From a virus, in IMG/VR virus record IMGVR_UViG_3300035183_000056, positions 1 to 61,812 of that record: a stretch of DNA of 61,812 nt; one strand, given 5' to 3'. Positions 43,451 through 51,771 of this stretch are shown here, one piece after another. The notes under the pieces are model-generated. The model did not search any database and was not told where the DNA came from. It saw nothing but the letters and a program-made list of their open reading frames with translations. The translations under genes were made by a program, and so were the position numbers. Each line of letters starts with the position of its first letter. Position 1 is the first letter of the stretch.

Positions 43451-44377
43451 TTAAGTCCAATCGTCGTGGTCCACCAAACCGCTGTAGTCATCTAGGTCAT
43501 GACCAATATCCGTATCCAACTCATAGTCCTCGTCATCGCCTAGGTTAATAGTGAGCTTTGAGGGTCTGAGTTTGCCACTATCCCTCAGTTTATCCACAGT
43601 CTGCTTAATCAGGTCATACCTGTCCTCTTTGGACAAAGGAGCTACGACTGACGGCTTAGAAGGTGGCGTAACCACCTCAGGCTGCTTAGCTTGTGGTTGA
43701 GCCTTGATAGGATGTTTCCGTGTCTGTTTAGCCTTAGTGGCTACAGCAGGTACATCGGCTTGCGGACTGGGCTTCGGAGCCTCAGGTTTCAACTCCCCGA
43801 GTGTTTTACCTTGTTTCACAGTAACACTGGAAGTCTTTGGCTGTTTTGGCTTCTGGTCTTGCTGCTTATTCAGTACAGGTTGCTTCTTACTGAAAACCAG
43901 TAAAGGATTTAAAGTCTTAGTATCCACGACTATGACGTAATCTGATCTGTCCTTCAGAGCTAGCTTATGCTTGTCCTTAGAAGGACTATAGACACCAAAA
44001 ACTACGCCGGGGGATAAGGTAATCTCCTTGGTCTTATAGACCAACCGTTTCTTCTTACCTAGATACTTGTACCATACGTAGGCAGACCCAACACTCAAGT
44101 CATCGACTGAAACAGTTAACGGGTTCTTACCTTTATACTCCGAGCTTGCGTCCATCAGCTTGTCAGACTTAGGTATAGGAGTAACAAAGACCGTCGCTGG
44201 GTCTTTCACTACAACCACGAAGTCATTCTTAGAATTATACTCTTGGACGCCATACAAGTCACCAGGCTTGACGGTCGCGGTGTTACCTTTCCCGTCATAA
44301 AGCTTGATGCCTTTAGCACCCTTGAACTTGAACCAGGTGAACTTGGACCAATCTCTCTGATCTGCTTTAGTTGCCAT
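43451..44377 (-). CDS. Protein with duplicated SH3-like domain, 308 aa
   Basis: Residues about 10-70 (FTWFKFKGAKGIKLYDGKG ... LYGVQEYNSKNDFVVVVKDP) and about 100-165 (VWYKYLGKKKRLVYKTKE ... FGVYSPSKDKHKLALKDR) are related, indicating an internal duplication. A Lys/Pro/Gln-rich disordered linker follows, then an acidic C-terminus (DDEDYELDTDIGHDLDDY). It may be a structural adapter. AAGGTG precedes the ATG and overlaps the upstream stop. Confidence 0.62.
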   Translation of the reverse strand: MATKADQRDWSKFTWFKFKGAKGIKLYDGKGNTATVKPGDLYGVQEYNSKNDFVVVVKDPATVFVTPIPKSDKLMDASSEYKGKNPLTVSVDDLSVGSAYVWYKYLGKKKRLVYKTKEITLSPGVVFGVYSPSKDKHKLALKDRSDYVIVVDTKTLNPLLVFSKKQPVLNKQQDQKPKQPKTSSVTVKQGKTLGELKPEAPKPSPQADVPAVATKAKQTRKHPIKAQPQAKQPEVVTPPSKPSVVAPLSKEDRYDLIKQTVDKLRDSGKLRPSKLTINLGDDEDYELDTDIGHDLDDYSGLVDHDDWT

Positions 44378-44379
44378 GC

Positions 44380-44802
44380 TTACACCTTCTTGGCTTTAAG
44401 TGGATTATGCCCCCATATTAGAAGGCTGGTGTGTTTACGGGTCCTTTTACCTTTGTCGTCATACAACGGTCCTTTACCACCTTTCATTCTGGAAATGAAG
44501 GAAATCTGTCGCTTAGCCCATTCCCACATGGCCGGTGTCCACTTGGAGGGCTTGGAGGCCTTCATTTTCAATATCCAACGGGCAGACTCTCGTCCACTCT
44601 TGATTCCCTGTGAATCAGCCTGAGCTTTAGTAAGCCCAGCAGCTTTGCCTTCTTCGGAATCCATGAAAGCCCGCAATTGCTTGGCCGTCATATTGACCAG
44701 AGTTTTCCACTTGGCATAAGTGGCTTTTTGGTCAGCATCCAAACCTTTACCATCATCCGTAGCAGCAGTAATAGCAGCAGATAGCGATACTCGAATCTTC
44801 AT
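44380..44802 (-). CDS. Leader-family protein with a common phage domain, 140 aa
   Basis: Starts MKIRVSLSAAITAATDDG, a clear copy of the leader, and is the first gene after the portal. The body has MTAKQLRAFMDSEEGKAAGL and W-T-P-A-M-W-E-W-A-K-R-Q-I-S-F-I-x-R-M, a pattern I recognise from unnamed proteins in many phage genomes, with no known activity. Portal's TAG lies 9 bases before this ATG in the same frame, so read-through would fuse the two. Confidence 0.68.
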   Translation of the reverse strand: MKIRVSLSAAITAATDDGKGLDADQKATYAKWKTLVNMTAKQLRAFMDSEEGKAAGLTKAQADSQGIKSGRESARWILKMKASKPSKWTPAMWEWAKRQISFISRMKGGKGPLYDDKGKRTRKHTSLLIWGHNPLKAKKV

Positions 44803-44811
44803 GGGGTCGAC

Positions 44812-46767
44812 CTATATGACGGTTGTTTCAGTCTTACCTTTCTTCGGCGTAGTCGAACTAGCGTAAGCCCCATTATTTTTAGCCGCTTTCATGGCTTTGA
44901 GGATTCGCTTGTTTATGACTTCGTTAGCCTTCCGTTGATTGATTATATGCTTGGGTTTGCCAGTCTTGGTCTTGTCCGAAGCATAACCTAGCTCACCGAA
45001 GTCTCTATTCAATAGGGGTACTCTGCCTTTCGAAGCCAATACAGCCGAGCCATGACGACCCGACGGATCCGAGGACAGCAAAGGTAACATCTTGGAATCG
45101 TAGCCAGAGGATGCAAGAGCCGCCGCGGCGGCAGCTGCCACTGAGGATTCAGACACTTCCTCCCCTTCGCCGCCTTCTGGTTTGGGTGTCAAGGCTGCAA
45201 TCTGCTTGGCATATTCTGCCAGCTTCTTACGTAAGACTAAGTCTTCTTCCTTCTGGTTTAGAAGCTCATCCAAGTTGAGGCCGCCGGCTGCTGCTAGTAT
45301 CCGCAGGGGTACCGGAACACCCTTTTCACTCATGGAATTCAGCATGTCCATGTAAGAGGAGTCCCCCTCCGGCTTAAGATTCTTAGACCAAGTAACTGTC
45401 GGGATAAACAGCTTAGATCCGTCGTTTAGAGCGAATAGGGCCTCCTCAGGAGAAACAAAGTCAGCTAACCCGTCCCTAATCGTGAGCTTCTTATTAGACA
45501 TAACAAACCCATTCACCAATGAAATCATCGGGAACAGTTTGTTATATAGGACCTTGCGCGTAATCATGTCACGGTATGACCGTATCATGTCGATGAATAC
45601 CGTCAATCCTTGTTCTGTGGTGTTCCAATTAGAGTCGCCAGATAAGAAAGACTCACTAATCCCCAAAGCTCTAAGCTTGTGGGCTAATACGCTGTCCTGG
45701 TAGTCGGAGACCTTCCAGAACTCACCCCCTTGACGTATTTCCTCAGTAATTACACCGTTTCTAGTTGCAATAATCGCACCGAGCGGGTCGCTATCAGCAT
45801 TGGCGAACAGGTCAGTCATGAACTCCATGTCAGCCAAGGTTGGATCCCAGTTTTCACCGTCCCCTAGGGTTAGGTGCAGAATTCCCCGTTGACGACGCGC
45901 AGACTCAACCAAGGTCCCTCGAAAGAGGTTTTTCTCAATCAAGTAATAAGGGAGGATGCGCTTGAAATAGGAGGTCCCCATACCAGGGGAGCTAAAGGTC
46001 TTACGAGGAATAAATAAGGTGCTGAGTGGGTCAAGCTCAATGTGGCCCTTAATTATCTTATCGACGGTTTCCCTACCTATCATATCAACAATCCGTTTTA
46101 TCCTAGGACTATCCTTCTTAGCTAAGATAGCCTTGACTTCATCAGGGAAGTCAACGGTGATGATAGGGTCGATACTATAAAAGGGCAAGAACTCAATCTT
46201 GGCCTTCTCGATGGAATGCGGCATTACATCCGTGAATACTCGTTTTTCCTTGTTGAAAAGCAAAGAACTCAAATGGGTACCTAACACGAGGTAATCCACG
46301 CTAAGCTCTGGCAAGAACGTCCTCATATTGAGGCGTTCAAGGTTCTCATTATAGACTTGGCTGACCTTGGTGGATAGCTTATTGTTGTTGTCTAACCCAC
46401 CTAAGGTAAACTCACTGAAAGGCAAGAACGAGATGAGGTCTACCGCTGAGCCAGCTACTGAGTCGAAATAGTACATATCTCGAAACAGTCTATAAATGAT
46501 CCCTGACTTCTCAGTCTCCGATATAATACCCAACAGCATCGGATCAGTGTCGATGGTGATGGGGTTGTTGGAAACCTGGACGTTCGGACCCATGCCTGGT
46601 AAGCTAGACATGGTTGAATGACTAACGTAGTCTTCACCGCTTGAGCCAGGTTTCTTCTTTTTCTTTATGCCAGACAGATCACACCCTAAGGTAGCATTCT
46701 TTGCCTTCCCTTGGTCAATAGGCCTGGGTGCTATGGACGGATTACCGCTTTTCTTTATATTGAGCAT
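44812..46767 (-). CDS. Portal protein, 651 aa
   Basis: Directly downstream of the terminase, as in T4 17-20. The sequence has the portal pattern: an N-terminal region (GIIYRLFRDMYYFDSVAGSA), a clip/stem region (SPGMGTSYFKRILPYYLIEK), WKVSDYQDSVLAHKLRALGI with ESFLSGDSNWN and a long helix SYRDMITRKVLYNKLFPMIS. This resembles portals of large T4-type phages. A Gly/Ala-rich C-terminal tail follows. It would form the dodecameric DNA entry ring. Confidence 0.82.
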   Translation of the reverse strand: MLNIKKSGNPSIAPRPIDQGKAKNATLGCDLSGIKKKKKPGSSGEDYVSHSTMSSLPGMGPNVQVSNNPITIDTDPMLLGIISETEKSGIIYRLFRDMYYFDSVAGSAVDLISFLPFSEFTLGGLDNNNKLSTKVSQVYNENLERLNMRTFLPELSVDYLVLGTHLSSLLFNKEKRVFTDVMPHSIEKAKIEFLPFYSIDPIITVDFPDEVKAILAKKDSPRIKRIVDMIGRETVDKIIKGHIELDPLSTLFIPRKTFSSPGMGTSYFKRILPYYLIEKNLFRGTLVESARRQRGILHLTLGDGENWDPTLADMEFMTDLFANADSDPLGAIIATRNGVITEEIRQGGEFWKVSDYQDSVLAHKLRALGISESFLSGDSNWNTTEQGLTVFIDMIRSYRDMITRKVLYNKLFPMISLVNGFVMSNKKLTIRDGLADFVSPEEALFALNDGSKLFIPTVTWSKNLKPEGDSSYMDMLNSMSEKGVPVPLRILAAAGGLNLDELLNQKEEDLVLRKKLAEYAKQIAALTPKPEGGEGEEVSESSVAAAAAAALASSGYDSKMLPLLSSDPSGRHGSAVLASKGRVPLLNRDFGELGYASDKTKTGKPKHIINQRKANEVINKRILKAMKAAKNNGAYASSTTPKKGKTETTVI

Positions 46768-46782
46768 ATAAGCCTACCTGTG

Positions 46783-47109
46783 TTAGTCAGGCATCGGGTG
46801 AGAGACACGGCACTTGTCACAGTAATAGACTGAATCTCCATTCGCTATCATAGCCGAACCCATAGCTGTGTTACACTTAGGACAAACCCCGACTTTATCA
46901 TTCACGAAGGCTGACTCAGACAGCAACGGTCCGAGGTCGGAGGTGCTTACCGAGGTAGGGACCAAAGCTAGGGGATTAAAAATATTACCCTTGGTTTTCT
47001 TAAGCTGGCCTTTCCTTGGATTCTTATGCTTATTAGGCGCTGCCACAGCATGAGAAGCAGCAGAAGTGCTTTGGGATACCGTGTCCAAGGGGTTGAAAAT
47101 CTTTTTCAT
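46783..47109 (-). CDS. Small zinc-ribbon protein, 108 aa
   Basis: The C-terminal 40 residues have a zinc-ribbon: C-P-K-C-N-T-A-M ... Y-Y-C-D-K-C-R-V-S-H. The N-terminal part is basic and repeats the short I-F-N-P-L phrase twice (residues 4-8 and about 45-49). The ATG at 47109 follows AAGGTGACAAGT and is preferred to the GTG at 47118. It lies between terminase and portal; a terminase-portal accessory role is possible but unproven. Confidence 0.62.
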   Translation of the reverse strand: MKKIFNPLDTVSQSTSAASHAVAAPNKHKNPRKGQLKKTKGNIFNPLALVPTSVSTSDLGPLLSESAFVNDKVGVCPKCNTAMGSAMIANGDSVYYCDKCRVSHPMPD

Positions 47110-47151
47110 ACTTGTCACCTTACAGCCTGAATAATTGAATTGTGCCTTAAA

Positions 47152-48720
47152 TTACTTTAACCCTTTGATAAAGCCCAGGGATGATATACTGGTGTTGGAG
47201 GCTGTAGGCATAGATGCTGAGCCACCGCTATTGGATAAGCCCTTCACATACGCACACTTGGTTATGTCTACTCGCACCAGTTTCTCTTTCTCTGGTGTTT
47301 TCCACAGCGCCGCATTCTCAGGATCTAGCAGTAAGCTAGTTGCTAAAGCTGAGGCTCGGAATAAGTCGTCTGTGAGGTTGTCCCCCTTTAAGACTTGACT
47401 GCCTGTATCTTGGACGGTCAAGCATTGAAGGACAAAGTGGTCAACCGGTCTGGTCTTAAAGCAGTTAGGGTAACTATTATGGTCATACTTAAGGACTTCC
47501 TCAACGGAATCAGACTCTAATTGCGGAAGCACGACCTGCTCATCCTCCATGTACGACTTAAATTGCTGGAGGTCTGCGTACTTTACGCTGTAGGTCTTGG
47601 TTTGTATAGCAGCATCTTCCTCGGCATCAGATAGGATCTTGATAGATTGCCAACGGTCTGCACCCAACAACTGGACATTACGGTCGTCAATAATGGGCAG
47701 TATAATCTCCTCATAAATCCTCGAATAGTTAAGTCGCATCCCAGGTAGAGGCTGTATTTCGACCAAAAGGTCTATGATAACTACCTTCTTTTCCTCAGCG
47801 TCTGGATCTTGAAGCCTAGCCACACAACAAGCAAAGCTATTATTAACGTGGCCTGCATCTAAAGCCAACACACAAGGCTTACCAGACTTTTTCAACTTAT
47901 TTATATAAGCATACCTGGTAATTGTCTTATCTTTAGCCTTCTTGGTCGCATAGGTAATGCTGATGGGGTTGCGTTTCCCTACAATGCAATTGGAAACTAC
48001 ATCGGAAGAGCCAATAAAGGGATTGGATGTGAGTGGGGGTTGTGCACCAAAGTCACGCATAGCATTTACGGGGTTCTTCTTAAAGTAGCCCTGAATAACC
48101 TTGGACTTAAATGGGAGCTTAGGGTTCATTTCCCAAGTGGCTTTGTTTAAGCCAAAGATAACGTCACTTCCTTGGGCATGCTTAACCAATTCAGTGATCT
48201 TGTCTCTAACACTAGATGGACTACTGATATTGAAAAAGTATCCGGTTGGCACATCGTTAAACCCACGTTTTAACAAGGCCTCAGCCTCACCTCTAACAGT
48301 AGCCAAACTGTTCTCAATAGCCGTATAGACTTCTTCCGCGGAGGTCTTGATCTTCTTAGAGTTGGCCTCGTTGTCAAACCACCCTAATTCATCAATGGAT
48401 CCGAATACACGGGTTCGACCACGGAGAATTCGTTTGTCTGGTCCTGCAGGGTATATGAATAAGCGCCTATGCTTATACAGTAGAAAGGTATCTTTGAATT
48501 TAAAGAGGTCTTCTCCAGTGCGGGCAGCTTGTTCAGTCAACATAGCATGGTAATCGCAGTTGTGGACATTCACGCCATTAGCATAGTAGTTGTGGTGATT
48601 AGCAACTTCCAAGTCGTACACATGCTTGACGCCCACGCTCTTAACGGAGGCTACCTTAGACAGTGTAACTGGTTTACCATCTACCATAATGGTTTTAGTA
48701 GTCATAGCATCTTTCACCAT
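47152..48720 (-). CDS. Large terminase subunit, C-terminal half with C-terminal split intein (IntC)
   Basis: Residues 1-54 are an intein C-terminal fragment: VKHVYDLEVANHHNYYANGV followed by NVHN and then Cys55, the +1 residue of the C-extein. The extein continues with Walker B near residues 105-111 (VFGSIDELGWF), then a nuclease domain with Asp in VLALDAGHVN and in LLGADRWQS. Alone it lacks Walker A, so trans-splicing with the product of 49655-50797 is needed for a working motor. ATG at 48720 or 48705 is possible. The stop is followed by the zinc-ribbon gene. Confidence 0.88.
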   Translation of the reverse strand: MVKDAMTTKTIMVDGKPVTLSKVASVKSVGVKHVYDLEVANHHNYYANGVNVHNCDYHAMLTEQAARTGEDLFKFKDTFLLYKHRRLFIYPAGPDKRILRGRTRVFGSIDELGWFDNEANSKKIKTSAEEVYTAIENSLATVRGEAEALLKRGFNDVPTGYFFNISSPSSVRDKITELVKHAQGSDVIFGLNKATWEMNPKLPFKSKVIQGYFKKNPVNAMRDFGAQPPLTSNPFIGSSDVVSNCIVGKRNPISITYATKKAKDKTITRYAYINKLKKSGKPCVLALDAGHVNNSFACCVARLQDPDAEEKKVVIIDLLVEIQPLPGMRLNYSRIYEEIILPIIDDRNVQLLGADRWQSIKILSDAEEDAAIQTKTYSVKYADLQQFKSYMEDEQVVLPQLESDSVEEVLKYDHNSYPNCFKTRPVDHFVLQCLTVQDTGSQVLKGDNLTDDLFRASALATSLLLDPENAALWKTPEKEKLVRVDITKCAYVKGLSNSGGSASMPTASNTSISSLGFIKGLK

Positions 48721-49602
48721 TACCTTTCATTACCAAATACCTGAATGTAAAACCCTGCCTTCGACAAGCTTGACGCTTGGCTTCATTCGAGGCAAAACCT
48801 GCCTTATAGGTGTAGGCGCTCTTCACCTCTATTATGAGGTTTAGGTGGGGTATGAAAATGTCCGGATAATAAACTCGGTTGCAGCCTTTGTACGAATAGC
48901 TGATTCGTGGTATATCTGCACCGCGTCCACATTCTATCTGAGACGGCTTGAACCTCCCATACTTTTGCAGGTAATCTAAAGCCTGTGGCTCGAAGCCTTG
49001 CACCATCACCGTGCGACCCCCCAACTTATAAGGCTTAAGGACTTCCATACTTGCTCGGCTCTTGTCGAACAGTTCCTTATTCTGGAGAGCATGATTTACT
49101 CCATACTTTTTCTCATGGTCTTGCGTATCTTTTGCTTAACCGTAGGTAGTTGGGTTGTCCATTCTACACCGTATTCCTTCAAATGCTTCTCCTTCCTCCT
49201 TTCCGTAGCGCAACCTGGACATCCTACACCCTTGGTAAGGTTGTTAGGGTAAGGTTCCCACTTATGGCCGCACCGCAAGCATTCTGCCCTTATAGGAGTG
49301 TTCATGCTCTTAAAAGGTTCGAGCAACTCAATTTGTCGGCTCTTCAGCCTCGCTCGTCTAATGAAGGCTTCGGTGCTTTGCCTGGTAGAGGCGGCGATTT
49401 TAGATGCCCTGGTGCACATACACCCATAACTGGATCGGATCCACGCCAGGTTTCGGAGTTCAGAGTTTCCGCAATCCAAAACACTTGACCAGGAAGACTT
49501 TTGGTTTCCAGCCAGTTTTCTCCGAAAAAACTTTCAGTATTTTGAAGGAGGGTCGGCTTTTCATCCCCCCATCGCTAGATGTTTCATTTTACCAATGTCC
49601 AT
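48695..49602 (-). pseudogene. Decayed Vsr-like homing endonuclease gene between the terminase halves
   Basis: The pieces encode a free-standing homing endonuclease of the Vsr/EDxHD-like type found in fractured genes. They include zinc-binding C-x-x-C parts (AECLRCGHKW, GVGCPGCATER), an E-Y-G-V-E-W-T-T-Q repeat, and the nuclease core (VYYPDIFIPHLNLIIEVKSA). At least two single-base frameshifts break it: in the A5 run at 49107-49111 (an extra A restores RKKYGVNHALQ) and the T4 run at 49478-49481 (one T fewer restores KCLDCGNSEL). A G6 run at 49565-49570 may hold a third. A GAGGTGA site precedes ATG 49602. Confidence 0.75.
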
Positions 49603-49654
49603 AAATCACCTCAGAAGTGCAGACATCAACAAATTACTATTGTCCTGCGTCCTG

Positions 49655-50797
49655 TTATAAGGTAACTACGTAGTCCTCCTCAGTGAGGTCTTTGATTCGT
49701 TTCCATACGATAGACTCACCATCAGGCCCCAGGCAATGAACAAGGTGATCATCAGTACCTGTTATGGAAGAGCCATTAGACAGAGTAGCCTCTTTGCACT
49801 CTTTGAAGCCATTATCGTAGACCTCAAGAACTTTCTCTTGTCCTTCAATCGTCTTTACCTCGTCCCCAACTTGAATTCCCTGAATGACCTTTGTGGATCC
49901 GTCAGCCAAAGCGATAAGAGTGTCCTCGGCTATGCAAAACCAAGGGCTATCTGCTATGTTACCGTAGAATGGATCCCATAAATTGTCTTTTGCTTGCTGA
50001 AAAGTCAGGGCTACAAAAGTACCATGCAACATAGTCGAAGCTTTGAGGTCATAAACCTTGTTAGGGTTTTGAAGCATCAACACTCTATGGGTTAGATAGG
50101 ACGCCTGGTCAGCCACTAAAGCGGATTTCCCACTACGTTGACCAGCGGAAATAGCTTCTTCCTGGTAAGGTTTCAATAAGCCTTTAGCTACAAGCTTGGA
50201 CTTAGTCGCTTTGCAGTGAGGACAAACACCATTCTCCAATAAAGCTACTTTACGCTCCAACTTGGCTAGAGAGTCGTCTACTTTATGGTCGTGAATAACC
50301 CATTGAACATCTGAGCAACGCGGGCACCACTCTGCAAATACCTGAATACCTATTAGAGCCTGCATCAAGTAAGGCTTGGTATTGAGGAATTTGTCAGAAA
50401 TACAGAACTGGTAGAAGTTGGGTGCTTTAGGGAAGTCTCGATCATTGACCGTTAAGTCGGGAGCTACGACGCCAGAGGCTTTAATAGCCGACTTAACATC
50501 CTTGTAGATGTTAAAGTCAGCTTCGTTAACGGGTACATAGATGTCCCCCTTCTTTTCAAAAGACCCTTTCAGAAAGTTGAAAGCTTCTAGGTCGCTCTTA
50601 GTTGGACGATCTTGAATAGCTTTTCCTGACTTCGGCACTTTCTTCTTTTTAAGATCTGCTTGGACCTCATCTTGGTGAGACCTGTAACCCTTACAGACGT
50701 AAAGACTCGACTTTTTGGTATCATCGCAAGACCAATACCTGGTACAGGACATGCAGTTCTTCAACGAAGATCGGCTACTGCCTAGTATATCAAACAT
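49655..50797 (-). CDS. Large terminase subunit, N-terminal half with N-terminal split intein (IntN)
   Basis: The first 287 residues are the N-extein: an unusual Cys-rich start (NCMSCTRYWSC), a C-x-x-C pair, then Walker A (ISAGQRSGKSALVADQ) near residue 217 and a FVALTFQQAKDNLWDPF segment. The last 93 residues are IntN: C-I-A-E-D-T-L-I-A-L (block A), VIQGIQVGDEVKT and the block B T-G-T-D-D-H-L-V-H. The frame ends at TAA just after YVVTL, so the intein is truly split. The break between Walker A and B leaves each half inactive alone. Confidence 0.9.
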   Translation of the reverse strand: MFDILGSSRSSLKNCMSCTRYWSCDDTKKSSLYVCKGYRSHQDEVQADLKKKKVPKSGKAIQDRPTKSDLEAFNFLKGSFEKKGDIYVPVNEADFNIYKDVKSAIKASGVVAPDLTVNDRDFPKAPNFYQFCISDKFLNTKPYLMQALIGIQVFAEWCPRCSDVQWVIHDHKVDDSLAKLERKVALLENGVCPHCKATKSKLVAKGLLKPYQEEAISAGQRSGKSALVADQASYLTHRVLMLQNPNKVYDLKASTMLHGTFVALTFQQAKDNLWDPFYGNIADSPWFCIAEDTLIALADGSTKVIQGIQVGDEVKTIEGQEKVLEVYDNGFKECKEATLSNGSSITGTDDHLVHCLGPDGESIVWKRIKDLTEEDYVVTL

Positions 50798-50808
50798 GGT
50801 GTAAACCT

Positions 50809-51771
50809 CTATTCATGTCTGGATCGTTTTACTCCTGGCCCGACAGATGGCTTCTTAGGTCCACCTTTTGGCTTACCGTCTGATCCTTTTTGAGCCTCTT
50901 GTCTTTGCTGGTAACTTGAAGCCCCGTGCTCTTTAGCTCTATCAGACCTACGGACTACGTAAGCCTCAATTTCCTTGATGTACTTCCTGTGGGCATCCGT
51001 CTTGTCGGACTTCTCCAAGGCCCTGATAGAATAGTCAGCCATTTTGTCAATCATTGCCTTCATGTACAAAGCTTTGTACTGTTTAGGCAACTTAAGTCTG
51101 CGTAAGAAGAAGTACATGACGTCCAACCGCGTCATCTCCTTCACCACGTCAAGCACCCCCTTGTCCATTTCTACGTCCATTTTTAGGCCATCTGCCATGG
51201 CAGCCTGGACATAAGAACTAGCAGCTTCGTAGGACATGATAGAGGGGGCTAACCCCCTAAGGATTAAATTGCTTAGCTTGCGTGTAGTATCATCCGTTTG
51301 GTCTATCACAGCCTTTAAGAGCGTATCTGGAACTGTGACGGCATTAGCTACCGGCACCTTAGCCACTTCTGCTGGTGGCTCCTCATAGTTTATGCTGAAA
51401 TCCGGCAAGACACGGGACCTAAGTTTAGACTTGGACACCCTAGCTTTCTTGGCCTTGACCTTAGATTGTTGCGGTCTAGCCCTAGAGTCTTTGGAGTATA
51501 CAGCGTGGTCTTTCTGGTCCTTGTGTCCTTTATTGGACTTAGACTTGGATGGTTTCTCAGACCGATCTTTAGCTTTGTCTTTTGAGGTCTTAGAACCCTT
51601 CTTACGGTGTGTCCCTTTGGCAGCGGCGGCGGCAATAGCCGTACTAATATCATCCGCCTCAGACATACCCTTTATCATGTCGTCATAGTCCGCATCGGTT
51701 AGGCCGAGAATCCCCTCCGGGACTTCTTCTGAATAACCGGGCGGGTATTTCTTTTTAGGCTTCTTAATCAT
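50809..51771 (-). CDS. Basic protein upstream of terminase, 320 aa
   Basis: Residues 50-125 are Lys/Ser/Arg-rich and probably disordered. Residues about 140-270 are helical (MTRLDVMYFFLRRLKLPKQY), and the C-terminus is again basic (KPKGGPKKPSVGPGVKR). Position directly before the large terminase and basic nature suggest a small terminase subunit or DNA-binding packaging factor, but there is no clear helix-turn-helix. Function unproven. Confidence 0.55.
   Translation of the reverse strand: MIKKPKKKYPPGYSEEVPEGILGLTDADYDDMIKGMSEADDISTAIAAAAAKGTHRKKGSKTSKDKAKDRSEKPSKSKSNKGHKDQKDHAVYSKDSRARPQQSKVKAKKARVSKSKLRSRVLPDFSINYEEPPAEVAKVPVANAVTVPDTLLKAVIDQTDDTTRKLSNLILRGLAPSIMSYEAASSYVQAAMADGLKMDVEMDKGVLDVVKEMTRLDVMYFFLRRLKLPKQYKALYMKAMIDKMADYSIRALEKSDKTDAHRKYIKEIEAYVVRRSDRAKEHGASSYQQRQEAQKGSDGKPKGGPKKPSVGPGVKRSRHE

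Noticed and set aside
48695-49479. Two separate small genes between the terminase halves
   Set aside because: Both pieces join into one Vsr-like homing endonuclease when one base is added at the A5 run, so they are fragments of one gene.
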